A stretch of 35,102 nt of DNA, from contig UPXY01000018.1 of assembly GCA_900538305.1 (NCBI GenBank), positions 1 to 35,102 on the forward strand, in the 5' to 3' direction. The stretch is from an uncultured Collinsella sp. Its GTDB lineage: Bacteria; Actinomycetota; Coriobacteriia; Coriobacteriales; Coriobacteriaceae. A model generated the notes under the pieces. That model was not told the DNA's origin, did no database searches, and worked only from the letters and a program-made list of their open reading frames with translations. Below are positions 6,606 through 14,659 of this stretch, in pieces (position 1 is the stretch's first letter; each line of letters starts with the position of its first letter). Made by a program: the position numbers and the translations under genes.

Positions 6606-7472
6606 ATGCTGCACATTGGATGCCATCTTTCCATTGCCCAAGGCTATGCCGCTATGGGCGAGACAGCGCGCTCCATCGGTGCGGACACGTTCGCGTTCTT
6701 CACGCGCAACCCGCGCGGCGGATCGGTGCGCGCCATCGACGCCGAGGATGTCGGTCTCTTGCGCGCAACTATGGAGACCTGCGGTTTTGCGCCGCTCGTC
6801 GCGCATGCGCCCTATACGTACAACCCCTGCTCGGCGAAGGACCGGGCGCGCTCGTTCGCGCTCGAGGCCATGCGCGAGGACTTGGAGCGCATGGAGCTGC
6901 TGCCCGGGATGTTCTACAACTTCCATCCCGGTGCGCATGTGGGGCAGGGCATTGAGGCGGGCATCGAGCTCATCGCCGAGGTGCTGTGCCGGGTGATGTT
7001 CGAAGGCCAGCGCACCTGTGTCTTGCTCGAGACCATGGCGGGCAAGGGTACCGAGGTCGGAGGACGCTTCGAAGAGCTCGCAGCGATCATCGATCGCGTG
7101 TGCAGCGCCCGGCCCGAGCTTGCGGAATGCCTCGGCGTCTGTCTCGACACCTGCCATGTCCACGATGCGGGTTACGACATCGCGGGCGACCTCGACGGGG
7201 TGCTCGGGGAATTCGACCGCATCGTGGGGCTCGAGCGCCTGCGTGCTGTGCACCTCAACGATTCGAAGAATCCGCGTGGTGCGCGCAAGGACCGGCACGC
7301 GCGGATCGGCGAGGGCTACTTGGGCTCGAAGGAACTCGGTGGGAGCTTAGGCGTCTTCGAGCGGATCGTTCGGCATCCTGCCCTCTGCACGCTGCCGTTC
7401 ATCTTGGAGACGCCCAACGAGCTTCCCGGATATGCTGCCGAGATAGCGCTGCTGCGCGGTCTCGCCGGATAG
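6606..7472 (+). CDS. nfo: Deoxyribonuclease IV (endonuclease IV)
   Basis: 288-residue TIM-barrel AP endonuclease that cuts 5' of abasic sites and acts on 3' blocking groups in base-excision repair. It starts MLHIGCHLSIAQGY. The zinc ligands of the family are in order: His in VAHAPYTYN, His in YNFHPGAHVG, Glu in LLETMAGKGTEVG, Asp and His in CLDTCHVHDAGYD, His in HLNDSKNPRG, the DRHARIGEG block, and Glu in FILETPNE. Length equals the E. coli enzyme. The ATG has GAAGG upstream. It is convergent with nagZ. Confidence 0.96.
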   Translation: MLHIGCHLSIAQGYAAMGETARSIGADTFAFFTRNPRGGSVRAIDAEDVGLLRATMETCGFAPLVAHAPYTYNPCSAKDRARSFALEAMREDLERMELLPGMFYNFHPGAHVGQGIEAGIELIAEVLCRVMFEGQRTCVLLETMAGKGTEVGGRFEELAAIIDRVCSARPELAECLGVCLDTCHVHDAGYDIAGDLDGVLGEFDRIVGLERLRAVHLNDSKNPRGARKDRHARIGEGYLGSKELGGSLGVFERIVRHPALCTLPFILETPNELPGYAAEIALLRGLAG

Positions 7473-7503
7473 GCGGCGTTCGCGCTCGGTGCTGGGACGC
7501 CGC
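7473..7503. terminator. Possible bidirectional terminator hairpin
   Basis: GCGGCGT (7473-7479) pairs with ACGCCGC (7497-7503) in the 42-base gap between the convergent nfo and nagZ genes. The stem is GC-rich but has no U-run on either side, so the call is tentative. Confidence 0.35.
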
Positions 7504-7514
7504 ATTCGGTCGGG

Positions 7515-8762
7515 CTAGCCGATCAGTCCCGCTTGCTTCTTAGCGGTGAGGATGCGGCGGACGCTCTCGTCGATGCGCTCTTCGGTGAGCGAGCCGGCGG
7601 AAACGGCGTCGAGGATACCCTGGTAGGCGAGGTCGAGGTCGGCGGACATGAGCAGGAGGTCGCCGCCCGCCTCGAAGAAGCGGAACGCCGCGTCGTCTGC
7701 CTGGTAGTATTCGGTGATCGCCCCCATGGCGAACGAGTCAGAGATGACGACGCCCCCGAATCCGAGGTCGCCGCGGAGCACGTCGGTCATCATGACCGAG
7801 GAGAGCGACGCGGGGAGGCCATCGGCGGCGAAGTTCGGCGTCTGGATATGGCCGACCATCACGAACGGGCAGCCGGCCTCGATGGCGGCGCGGAAGGGCG
7901 CGAACTCGCAGCCCTCGATCTCCTCGCGGCTGCGCTCAGCCGTGACAGCGCCGGTGTGAGAGTCGCCCGCGGTGTCACCGTGTCCCGGGAAGTGTTTCAC
8001 GCAGGGCAGGGTGCCCGTCTCGAGCATCGCCTCGACCTCGGCGGCAACCATCTCGGCCACGAGCTCGGGATCGCTGCCGAACGAGCGCTGGCCGATCGCG
8101 GTGTTGTTCGGGTTCGTGAGGACGTCCGCATCGGGGGCGAAATCGAGGTTGAAGCCGATCTCGTGCAGGTAGGTTCCGATGACGCGGCCGACCTCCGCCG
8201 CTTCCGCAGGGTCTCCCGTGGCGCCGATCTCGGCCATGTTCGGGAAGCGCTCGACGTCGAAAAGGCCGGAGTTCGCCACGCGCGCCACGAGCGGGCCGCC
8301 TTCTTCGTCGATGCCGAGGAGGGGCGGAATGCCGGCGCCCGTATCGCGCGCGAGTTCGACCGTCCCCTCGAGGAGGTTCACGACTTGCTCGGCGCTCGAG
8401 AGGTTTTTGGCGAAGTAGATGAGGCCGCCGACCGGGATCTTCGAAAGGGCTTCGCGCGTCATGCTGCCCGCGACGGTGGCGACCTCCACGCCGGTGAGCT
8501 GTTCAGGCGTGACCATGAAGAGCTGGCCGACCTTCTGCTCGAGCGTCATCGAGCCCAAGAGCTTCTCGACCGGATCTGGTTCCGGTTCCGGTTTCGGCTG
8601 CTCTGCGGGTTCCCGCTCGGCGGGGTGGTCGGAGATGACCACGCGCCCGTCGTCATCCGTCGATGCATCCGGCATATCGCAGGCGGCGAGGCCGAGCATC
8701 GAGGCGGTGGCGCAGCCTGCAGCGGCAAGCGCGCTGCGGCGGGAGATGGGAGGGCGGTTCAC
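7515..8762 (-). CDS. nagZ: Beta-N-acetylhexosaminidase, GH3, Tat-exported lipoprotein
   Basis: 415-residue glycoside hydrolase family 3 enzyme that removes beta-N-acetylglucosamine from muropeptides or other glycans. The signature KHFPGHGDTAGDSHTG contains the histidine and aspartate of the NagZ catalytic loop. IDEEGG and the later VVISDSFAMGAI segment, which carries the nucleophile Asp, are also present. The N-terminus has a twin-arginine (R8-R9), a hydrophobic stretch and the lipobox LAAC with Cys28, so it is probably a Tat-dependent surface lipoprotein; a Pro/Glu-rich linker follows. The GTG at 8762 has AAAGGGA upstream; longer open frame upstream lacks a signal. A membrane-anchored form would act outside the cell, unlike cytoplasmic E. 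coli NagZ. Confidence 0.93.
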   Translation of the reverse strand: MNRPPISRRSALAAAGCATASMLGLAACDMPDASTDDDGRVVISDHPAEREPAEQPKPEPEPDPVEKLLGSMTLEQKVGQLFMVTPEQLTGVEVATVAGSMTREALSKIPVGGLIYFAKNLSSAEQVVNLLEGTVELARDTGAGIPPLLGIDEEGGPLVARVANSGLFDVERFPNMAEIGATGDPAEAAEVGRVIGTYLHEIGFNLDFAPDADVLTNPNNTAIGQRSFGSDPELVAEMVAAEVEAMLETGTLPCVKHFPGHGDTAGDSHTGAVTAERSREEIEGCEFAPFRAAIEAGCPFVMVGHIQTPNFAADGLPASLSSVMMTDVLRGDLGFGGVVISDSFAMGAITEYYQADDAAFRFFEAGGDLLLMSADLDLAYQGILDAVSAGSLTEERIDESVRRILTAKKQAGLIG

Positions 8763-8793
8763 GGGGCGATCCCTTTCAATCGAGGCTCTATGG

Positions 8794-8829
8794 AAAAAGC
8801 GCGTCGGCTGAGCGATCCCGCCGACGCGC
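8794..8829 (-). terminator. Rho-independent terminator of the alcohol dehydrogenase gene
   Basis: On the minus strand a perfect 10-bp stem (GCGCGTCGGC with GCCGACGCGC, loop of about 11) is followed by TTTTTCC. It lies 26 bases behind the stop codon of the alcohol dehydrogenase gene and upstream of nagZ, separating the two transcripts. Confidence 0.88.
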
Positions 8830-8854
8830 CTCCTAACCTTCAAGGGTAGCGTGT

Positions 8855-10057
8855 CTACAGCGCACTGCGGTAGATGGCGCGCGCATCCTCAATCGTGAGT
8901 TGCTTGAAGCTGCCGAAGACCTCGCCCTTGTTGATCTTGAGGCCGACAAGCAGCTGGTCGATATCCGCTTCTTTAACACCTAGTTCGCCGAGCGTGCGCG
9001 GCATGCCGAGCGATACGAAGAACTCTTGCAGCTCGTCGATGGTTGCGGTGACGGCGTCGCGCACCGCCTCCTCGGTGTCGTCGATCGCTTCGATGTCGAA
9101 CACGCCCTTTGCGAAATCGAGGAAGCGCTCGGGGTGCTCGCGCCACACGTAGCGCATCCAGGCAGGGAATACGACCGCGAGGCCGGCGCCGTGCGTGATC
9201 GAGGTGTCGAGTGCGGAAAGCTCGTGCTCCAGGCCGTGGCACGACCAGTCGCCGTCGCGACCGCCGGGGACGTTCGTGCCGCAGCCGGCCAGGCCGTTGT
9301 GGGCGAGGGTGCCCGCCCACATGATGTTGGCGCGGGCGTCGTAGTCCTCGGGGTTCTCGAGCACACGGGGCGCAGCGTCCATCACGGCGCAGATGATCCC
9401 GCAGGCGATGTTGTCGGTCACGGGGGCGGCGGGCTCGCCCGAGAAGAAGCGCTCCATGATATGCGCGATCATATCGGTTATGCCGGCGGCTGTCTGGTAG
9501 GGCGGCAGCGTGAAGGTGAGCGTAGGATCCATGATGGCGAGCACGGGGCGGTTGAGGTCGGTGTTGAGGCCGCTCTTGAGGTGCTCGGCATCGTTGCTGA
9601 TGACGGCGGAGTTCGACGCTTCGGAGCCCGAAGCGGGGATGGTGGGTACCGCGACGACGGGGATGCGCTGCTTTGGTGCGGCGCGCTTCGCGAAGAAGTC
9701 CCACACGTCGCCGTCATAGCAGGTGCCGAGGGCGATGGCCTTCGCAGCGTCCATGGCCGACCCGCCGCCTACGGGCAGGACCACGTCGACGCGCTCTGCG
9801 CGGGCGAGTTCGATGCCCTCGCGGACGGAAGTGATTTCGGGGTTGGGGCGCACGCCGCCGAGTTCCGCATGGGCGATGCCGTGGGCGTCGAGCGACGCCT
9901 TCACGCGGTCGAGCGTGCCGGTGCGCAGGACTGATCCGCCGCCGTAGACGATGAGGGCGCGCGTGAAACCGAGCGCTGCCAGTTCCTCGCCGGTGCGGTC
10001 GATGGCATCGCGTCCGAAGACGATCTTGGTGGGGGAGTAGAAGGTGAAGTCGTTCAC
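8855..10057 (-). CDS. Iron-containing alcohol dehydrogenase (BdhA/YqhD type)
   Basis: 400-residue NAD(P)H-dependent dehydrogenase that interconverts aldehydes and alcohols. The nucleotide-binding half contains IVYGGGSVLRTG and PVGGGSAMDAAKAIA. The iron site is Asp and His in GITDMIAHIMERF plus two His in CHGLEHELSALDTSITHGAG, matching the butanol-dehydrogenase-like subgroup with a GGRDGDWSCHGLEHE signature. The GTG at 10057 has AAAGGAG six bases upstream. The gene is monocistronic with its own terminator and is divergent from a Cof phosphatase gene. It most likely disposes of electrons on aldehydes during fermentation; the precise aldehyde is unknown. Confidence 0.93.
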   Translation of the reverse strand: MNDFTFYSPTKIVFGRDAIDRTGEELAALGFTRALIVYGGGSVLRTGTLDRVKASLDAHGIAHAELGGVRPNPEITSVREGIELARAERVDVVLPVGGGSAMDAAKAIALGTCYDGDVWDFFAKRAAPKQRIPVVAVPTIPASGSEASNSAVISNDAEHLKSGLNTDLNRPVLAIMDPTLTFTLPPYQTAAGITDMIAHIMERFFSGEPAAPVTDNIACGIICAVMDAAPRVLENPEDYDARANIMWAGTLAHNGLAGCGTNVPGGRDGDWSCHGLEHELSALDTSITHGAGLAVVFPAWMRYVWREHPERFLDFAKGVFDIEAIDDTEEAVRDAVTATIDELQEFFVSLGMPRTLGELGVKEADIDQLLVGLKINKGEVFGSFKQLTIEDARAIYRSAL

Positions 10058-10299
10058 AGCCGTCTCCTTTTCTTGGGTTGATCGGGAGCCGCACGTGGGT
10101 TCCCCGCGCCATCGTAGCACGCTTCGGCCAAGCAGTCGGCGCTGCACGCGAGTTTCCCGCGATGTAATCGCTTGGGAGGCGCGCGGCGCGCGGCATGGCG
10201 ACGTGTTGGGCGCGGAACGGTCTTGCGCCATGTCGCAGCGCCGTGCTTGCGCTATCATCGACGGCATGCGTGAACCCGTATGCGTCGGAGGCAAGCCCT

Positions 10300-11118
10300 A
10301 TGCAAAGCATCAAGTTGATTCTGAGCGATATCGATGGAACCATCATGCCGCGTGGCCGCGACCATGTTTCCGAGCGCACGCGTCGCGCGTTCCATACCGC
10401 GCTCGATGCGGGCATTGCCATCGGCGTGGCAAGCGGACGCGCCGTTTCGCAGATTCCGCCGTTCTTCTCGGGTGATGCGGCGTGTTGCGCGACGTGCATC
10501 GCGACGAACGGCCTGGCGATCTACCATGCGGGCGAGCGCGTGGCCTATGGGCTGCCCGACCGCGCCGCGCTCGAGCGCCTGATCGGGCTGCTCGCCGACG
10601 TACCGCGTTCCGGCCTTACGGCTTTCGAAGATACGCAGCCCTACCTTTGCGCGGGCGCGCGCGAGGACATGGCCGGTGTGGTGCCCGCCTACGCGGAAGC
10701 GGCGCTTCCCAGCGACGGCTTGCCTACGTTTGAGATCCAGAAGGCGAACGTCTTCATCGACGGCGATATGGCGGAGACCGTCGCGCTGTGCGACCGCTTG
10801 AACGATGCGTTCGAAGAGCTCGATTTCGATGTCCCCATGCGCGGTTTTCTGAATATCATGCCCGCGGGCTGGAATAAGGGAGCCGCGGTGCGGAGGCTCT
10901 GCGAGCACCTGGGTATTTCGACCGATGAGGTCGTGGTGTTCGGCGATGCGGGAAACGATCTTGCGATGTTCGAGGTCGTTGGGCACCCGGTTGCCGTCGC
11001 CGGGGCGACGCCCGAGGCAGCAGCTGCGGCTCGCTGGCATATCGGGCGCTGCGAGGACGATGCCGTCGCGCAGGCGATCGAAGCACTCGCGGCGGGAGAC
11101 TGGCCGTTTACGGCGTAA
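10300..11118 (+). CDS. Cof-type HAD phosphatase
   Basis: 272-residue haloacid dehalogenase-like sugar or nucleotide phosphatase with a type IIB cap. Motif I is LILSDIDGTIMPRG with the two catalytic Asp. Motif II is AIGVASGR. Motif III Lys is in MPAGWNKGAAVRRL. Motif IV is VVFGDAGNDLAMF. The ATG at 10300 has GGAGG upstream. It stands between divergent and convergent genes and shows no clear operon partner. Substrate not predictable. Confidence 0.9.
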   Translation: MQSIKLILSDIDGTIMPRGRDHVSERTRRAFHTALDAGIAIGVASGRAVSQIPPFFSGDAACCATCIATNGLAIYHAGERVAYGLPDRAALERLIGLLADVPRSGLTAFEDTQPYLCAGAREDMAGVVPAYAEAALPSDGLPTFEIQKANVFIDGDMAETVALCDRLNDAFEELDFDVPMRGFLNIMPAGWNKGAAVRRLCEHLGISTDEVVVFGDAGNDLAMFEVVGHPVAVAGATPEAAAAARWHIGRCEDDAVAQAIEALAAGDWPFTA

Positions 11119-11133
11119 GCGTCGTTCGGTTCA

Positions 11134-11496
11134 TCAGGCCTGAACGATCTCAAGCGAGTGGATGCTGTCGAGCGGTATCTTCGTCTTCACGACCATGAGT
11201 TCCCGCTCGGCGATGTCGACGCGCGCCACGCAGCCGGTGAGCGTCGCGTAGGCATCCTCGTCGTAATAGACCACGCGCACCATTTGTCCACGTCGCACGC
11301 GAAGCATCACCTGAGAGAGCGCGAGCGCCTCCTCATCGGTGAGCTCGTGCTTGGGTTCGGGCACGCGCTCCTGCTTGCGAATGAGCTCGTAGTAGCCGCG
11401 CAGGGCCGCGAAGGGCATGAACTGCGCCGCGCGGTCTGCGCGCATTCCACCGTCTGCCCGCAGCTGCGGGGTCTCGCTCCTGTGCTCGTTAGGCAT
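11134..11496 (-). CDS. YolD-like protein, partner of Y-family polymerase
   Basis: 120-residue soluble protein. It has the conserved RAAQFMPFAALRGYYELIR block at about residues 22-40 and a C-terminal small beta domain (MVRVVYYDEDAYATLTGCVARVD...ELMVVKTKIPLDSI). YolD-like proteins (a Pfam family) are typically encoded next to UvrX/DinB-type polymerases in Firmicutes and Actinobacteria; their biochemical role is unclear, but they are thought to assist the polymerase. Here the gene overlaps the polymerase stop by eight bases (ATGCCTAA), indicating translational coupling. The ATG at 11496 is preferred over a GTG three codons earlier because AGGTGG lies six bases ahead. Confidence 0.82.
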   Translation of the reverse strand: MPNEHRSETPQLRADGGMRADRAAQFMPFAALRGYYELIRKQERVPEPKHELTDEEALALSQVMLRVRRGQMVRVVYYDEDAYATLTGCVARVDIAERELMVVKTKIPLDSIHSLEIVQA

Positions 11497-12874
11497 GGTG
11501 CCCACCTACCTGTTCGTTGCGCTCGCGCGCAGTGGCCTTCTCGGTGAGACTCGTGCCGCGCAAGAGCGCGTTCTTGCCGAACTTGCCCTTCACGGCGAGG
11601 ACGGCTTGCTGAAGATCGTGCTCGCGGCCTTCGGCTGCGGTATCGGTGAAAAGGTCGACGGTGGCGAATTCCTCAGGCATGAGGTTGCCGAGTCCCACGG
11701 AGATGCGCCGAATGAGCCGCGTGCGATCGACCGATTCGTTCCAGAGCGCATCGAAGGCGCCCATGAGCTTACGATAGGAGTTCGTGCGGAAGGGGAGCTT
11801 GCGCGAGCCCCCTGCCCGCTCGCCGCCGCGCCTGCCGCCTATGCGCCGCGTGCCGTGTTCGCCGGTGAAGAGCGTCCCCGCCTCCGCCCCTGCCGCGGGT
11901 CGCGCCGGTTTTGCCCCGGCGCCCTCGCCGTCTTCCGCGGCCGCCCCGTGAACGTATTCGTAGCCTACGGAAAGCGAGATGTGCTCGCAGACCTCGTGCC
12001 GCTCCACCAGCTCGAGCGCGGACGCATCGACCATCTCCTTCAAGATCGTGTGCGCGTCCTCGAACGTGTAGCCTTCCGGGAGCACTTGGCCGTTCACGTA
12101 CGAGGAGGTCGCCGGCTTGTAGGCTTGGATCTGGGCGATGGTGGTGGGTTCGCGCCCGAAGGCGTGGTCGATGAGGTATTCGGCGTTCACGCCGAACTCC
12201 CGGTAGAGGATCTGCTCGTCGAGTGCGGCGACGCCCATGAGGTCGCGCACGCCGTACTTCTCAAGCCGTGCGGCGATGCCAGGCCCTATGCCCCAGATAT
12301 CCGTGATGGGACGGTGCGGCCAGATCTTTTGGCGAAAGGTCTCCTCGTTGAGCACGCCGATGCCGTCCTTTTCGTGCTTGGCGGTGATATCGAGGGCGAC
12401 CTTCGCGAGGAAGAGGTTCGGCCCGATGCCTGCCGTCGCGGTGATGCGCGTGCGCTCAAAGACCGCCCGGCGCAGCCGTTCGGCGAAGGTGCGCGCGTCG
12501 ATGCCGTAGAGCTTGAGGTAGGGCGTGGCGTCGATGAAGCACTCGTCGATGGAGTAGGGGTGGATGTCCTGCGGGCTCACGTATTCGAGGTAGATGCCAT
12601 AGATCTGAGCGGAAACCTCCATGTAGTGGCGCATGCGCGGACGCGCCTTGATATAGCGAATGCTTGGCGGTATGTCGAACACGCGACAACGGTTGCGCAC
12701 GCCGAGCGCCTTCATGGCGGGGGTCACGGCGAGGCAGATGGTGCTCGGGCCGCGTGCGGGGTCCGCCACGACGAGGTTCGTGGTGAAGGGGTCGCACCCG
12801 CGATCGGCGCACTCGACGCTCGCGTAAAACGTCTTCAGATCGATGCACAGGTACGTGCGCTCGCCCTCTGCCAT
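11489..12874 (-). CDS. Y-family (translesion) DNA polymerase, UvrX/UmuC type
   Basis: 461-residue translesion polymerase acting at damaged template. The palm domain starts YLCIDLKTFYASVEC (first metal-binding Asp) and contains YSIDECFID (the second acidic pair). The ATAGIGPNLFLAKVALDITAK segment is conserved in this family. A helix-hairpin-helix thumb (ITDIWGIGPGIAARLEKYGV) follows, then the little-finger domain. A Gly/Ala/Arg-rich insert of about 45 residues, low in complexity, interrupts the little finger near residues 330-375. The ATG at 12874 follows a perfect AAAGGAGG. The LexA box upstream and the overlapping YolD-like gene mark it as an SOS-induced mutagenesis operon. Confidence 0.95.
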   Translation of the reverse strand: MAEGERTYLCIDLKTFYASVECADRGCDPFTTNLVVADPARGPSTICLAVTPAMKALGVRNRCRVFDIPPSIRYIKARPRMRHYMEVSAQIYGIYLEYVSPQDIHPYSIDECFIDATPYLKLYGIDARTFAERLRRAVFERTRITATAGIGPNLFLAKVALDITAKHEKDGIGVLNEETFRQKIWPHRPITDIWGIGPGIAARLEKYGVRDLMGVAALDEQILYREFGVNAEYLIDHAFGREPTTIAQIQAYKPATSSYVNGQVLPEGYTFEDAHTILKEMVDASALELVERHEVCEHISLSVGYEYVHGAAAEDGEGAGAKPARPAAGAEAGTLFTGEHGTRRIGGRRGGERAGGSRKLPFRTNSYRKLMGAFDALWNESVDRTRLIRRISVGLGNLMPEEFATVDLFTDTAAEGREHDLQQAVLAVKGKFGKNALLRGTSLTEKATARERNEQVGGHHA

Positions 12875-12924
12875 AACGCCTCCTTTCCGCGGTGACCCGA
12901 TGGGGCAAGTATACCTCAAAAAAT

Positions 12925-12938
12925 CGAACACATGTTTG
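12925..12938 (-). promoter_or_regulatory. LexA (SOS) box for the Y-family polymerase operon
   Basis: CGAACACATGTTTG fits the Gram-positive LexA consensus CGAAC-N4-GTTCG with one mismatch. It lies 50 bases ahead of the polymerase start. A minus-strand -10 hexamer TATACT (12908-12913) is 11 bases downstream, so the box covers the -35 region, a classical repressing position. Confidence 0.8.
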
Positions 12939-13053
12939 TATATTTGATGGGTGTATGCTATGCTGGAAATCATCAGACAGGCGGCAACGCGGCGCGCGAA
13001 TGTGCGCTGCAAGGCGGCGTAGCCTGTTCCAACAGGCAGGACGGGGAGGGAAG

Positions 13054-14523
13054 ATGACGGTTTCTTGGAGCGGCTTCGAAGAGCGTCCAGATATGGTGCC
13101 CGCGGTTCAGGTTGAAGACGCGCCCGATGTGTATGCGGCAGATGTCGCGGCCTTGGGAATGGTCCTGCCTGCGTCTATCGCGCGATGCAAGGAGGCGGGT
13201 TATCTCGACGAGGCAGCCCGTCTGTGCCGCGACGTGCTCGAGCACGACCCGTCCTCGCCGCTCGTGCCTCGGTTGCGCCTCGAATGGTACCGGCTCGCGC
13301 GGCTCGCGGGCGAGTACTGCATGCCCCTCGATAAGGCTGTGGCGGAGCTTGCTGCCGCCGGCGCAGAGGTAACCGTCGAAGATGTTCGCGCTCTTGTGGC
13401 GAAGGGGCGAATCGATGTGCGCTTCATAGCGGGCAAGCCCTATACGCTCTTCTATTTCCTCGATACGTTAAGTATCTACGCAGCGGAGGTGCCGGGGCTC
13501 GCATCTGCGGATGCAGCGGATGGCGATATGCTTGCACCGCGGCGGGCGATGCGCGACGAGATGCGCCGCAGCGGCCATGCCGCCCGCGACATCACGGTTC
13601 GCGCTGCTATCGAGGTGCAAGATGTGGAGCCTGGGGATGATGTTCGCATCTGGCTGCCGGTAGCCGCAAAGGCGCCGCAGCAGTCGCGTATCGAAGTGCT
13701 CGACGCCTCTCCCGAAGGTCGCCTTGCCGCCGCGGATGCGCCCGCCCGCACCATGTTCTGGCAGTTTTCTGGATCGGGAAGCCGCAGCGTCACGTTTCGG
13801 TACCGTATCGACGCTCCGTACACAGACTTGTGGACGCCTGAAGGCATCGCTGCGGCGTGCGAGCGGGCACAGGTGGCTGCATGCGAGGCGCCTACGGAGT
13901 CCGACTATGCCCAGGAGGCGCCGCACCTTGCATTCACCCCGCTCGTGCGCGAGATTGCCCGTGCGATCCGCGAGACGGCGCGCGACGACTCGCCCCTCGA
14001 GCTCGCCCGAGCTGCCTACGACTATGTGACGACGCATGTCTCGTATCGTTACCAGCCGTCTTACATCCAACTCGATATCATTCCGGACTACTGCCTCGCG
14101 ACGGGCTACGGCGACTGCGGTGTCATGGCGCTCACCTTCATCACGCTATGTCGCTGCCTGGGGGTCGCCGCGCGGTGGCAGAGCGGGCTCTACGCGGCGC
14201 CCGACTGCATCTCCCCACACGACTGGGCCATGTTTTACACGCCTAAGACGGGGTGGCTGTGGGCGGATTGCTCGTTCGGTATCGGGGCACATCGCGCGCA
14301 CGACGAGGAGCTTAGACGCTTCTACTTCGGCAACCTCGATCCGTGGCGCACGGTGTTCAATCGCGCGTTTGCCGCGCCGCTTGAGCCGGCGGCGGAGGCT
14401 ATCCGCCGCGACCCGTTCGATAACCAGGTGGGGGAAGCGATGGTAAACGGCCGCAGTCTCGATGAGGAAGAATTCGCCTATACCGTAGAGCTCGTCGATA
14501 TCGCAGAGGTTCCGTCCGCGTAG
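13054..14523 (+). CDS. Transglutaminase-like cysteine protease fold protein
   Basis: 489-residue protein with a C-terminal transglutaminase-like domain. The triad is visible as Cys in GYGDCGVMALTF (about residue 355), His in SPHDWAMF, and Asp in WLWADCSFG. A middle beta-rich segment (residues about 180-270, DITVRAAIEVQDVEPGDDVRIWLP) resembles the immunoglobulin-like domain that often precedes this fold. The N-terminal 150 residues are helical. There is no signal peptide or membrane helix, so it is probably cytoplasmic. Such proteins usually act as peptidases or ligation enzymes on unknown peptides. The ATG has GGGGAGGG ahead of it, and the leader carries a small hairpin (13022-13037). It is divergent from the SOS operon, 179 bases away. 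Confidence 0.88.
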   Translation: MTVSWSGFEERPDMVPAVQVEDAPDVYAADVAALGMVLPASIARCKEAGYLDEAARLCRDVLEHDPSSPLVPRLRLEWYRLARLAGEYCMPLDKAVAELAAAGAEVTVEDVRALVAKGRIDVRFIAGKPYTLFYFLDTLSIYAAEVPGLASADAADGDMLAPRRAMRDEMRRSGHAARDITVRAAIEVQDVEPGDDVRIWLPVAAKAPQQSRIEVLDASPEGRLAAADAPARTMFWQFSGSGSRSVTFRYRIDAPYTDLWTPEGIAAACERAQVAACEAPTESDYAQEAPHLAFTPLVREIARAIRETARDDSPLELARAAYDYVTTHVSYRYQPSYIQLDIIPDYCLATGYGDCGVMALTFITLCRCLGVAARWQSGLYAAPDCISPHDWAMFYTPKTGWLWADCSFGIGAHRAHDEELRRFYFGNLDPWRTVFNRAFAAPLEPAAEAIRRDPFDNQVGEAMVNGRSLDEEEFAYTVELVDIAEVPSA

Positions 14524-14599
14524 ACATACCTCGCAGGAGTGTACGTTCGCACCATCGATTTCACGTGCGGCCGCATCTGTCGCGCCGAACGCGGTAAGA

Positions 14600-14605
14600 T
14601 ATAAA
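14600..14605 (+). promoter_or_regulatory. Candidate -10 element of pgi
   Basis: TATAAA lies 54 bases before the pgi start codon in an otherwise GC-rich gap. No convincing -35 is seen at 16-18 bases upstream, so the promoter call is tentative. Confidence 0.35.
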
Positions 14606-14659
14606 CGTCCGTGTGCCCGGTGCGCACGGAGAGCATTTGGCACTGAACGAGGAGGCAGC

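Noticed and set aside
10058..10299. Promoter pair in the divergent gap between the alcohol dehydrogenase and Cof genes
   Set aside because: Only scattered partial hexamers (for example TATCAT) without partners at proper spacing.
13022..13037. Hairpin GCCTGTT/AACAGGC before the transglutaminase gene as a riboswitch or T-box
   Set aside because: Seven-base stem with a two-base loop and no further conserved structure; too small to support a riboswitch.
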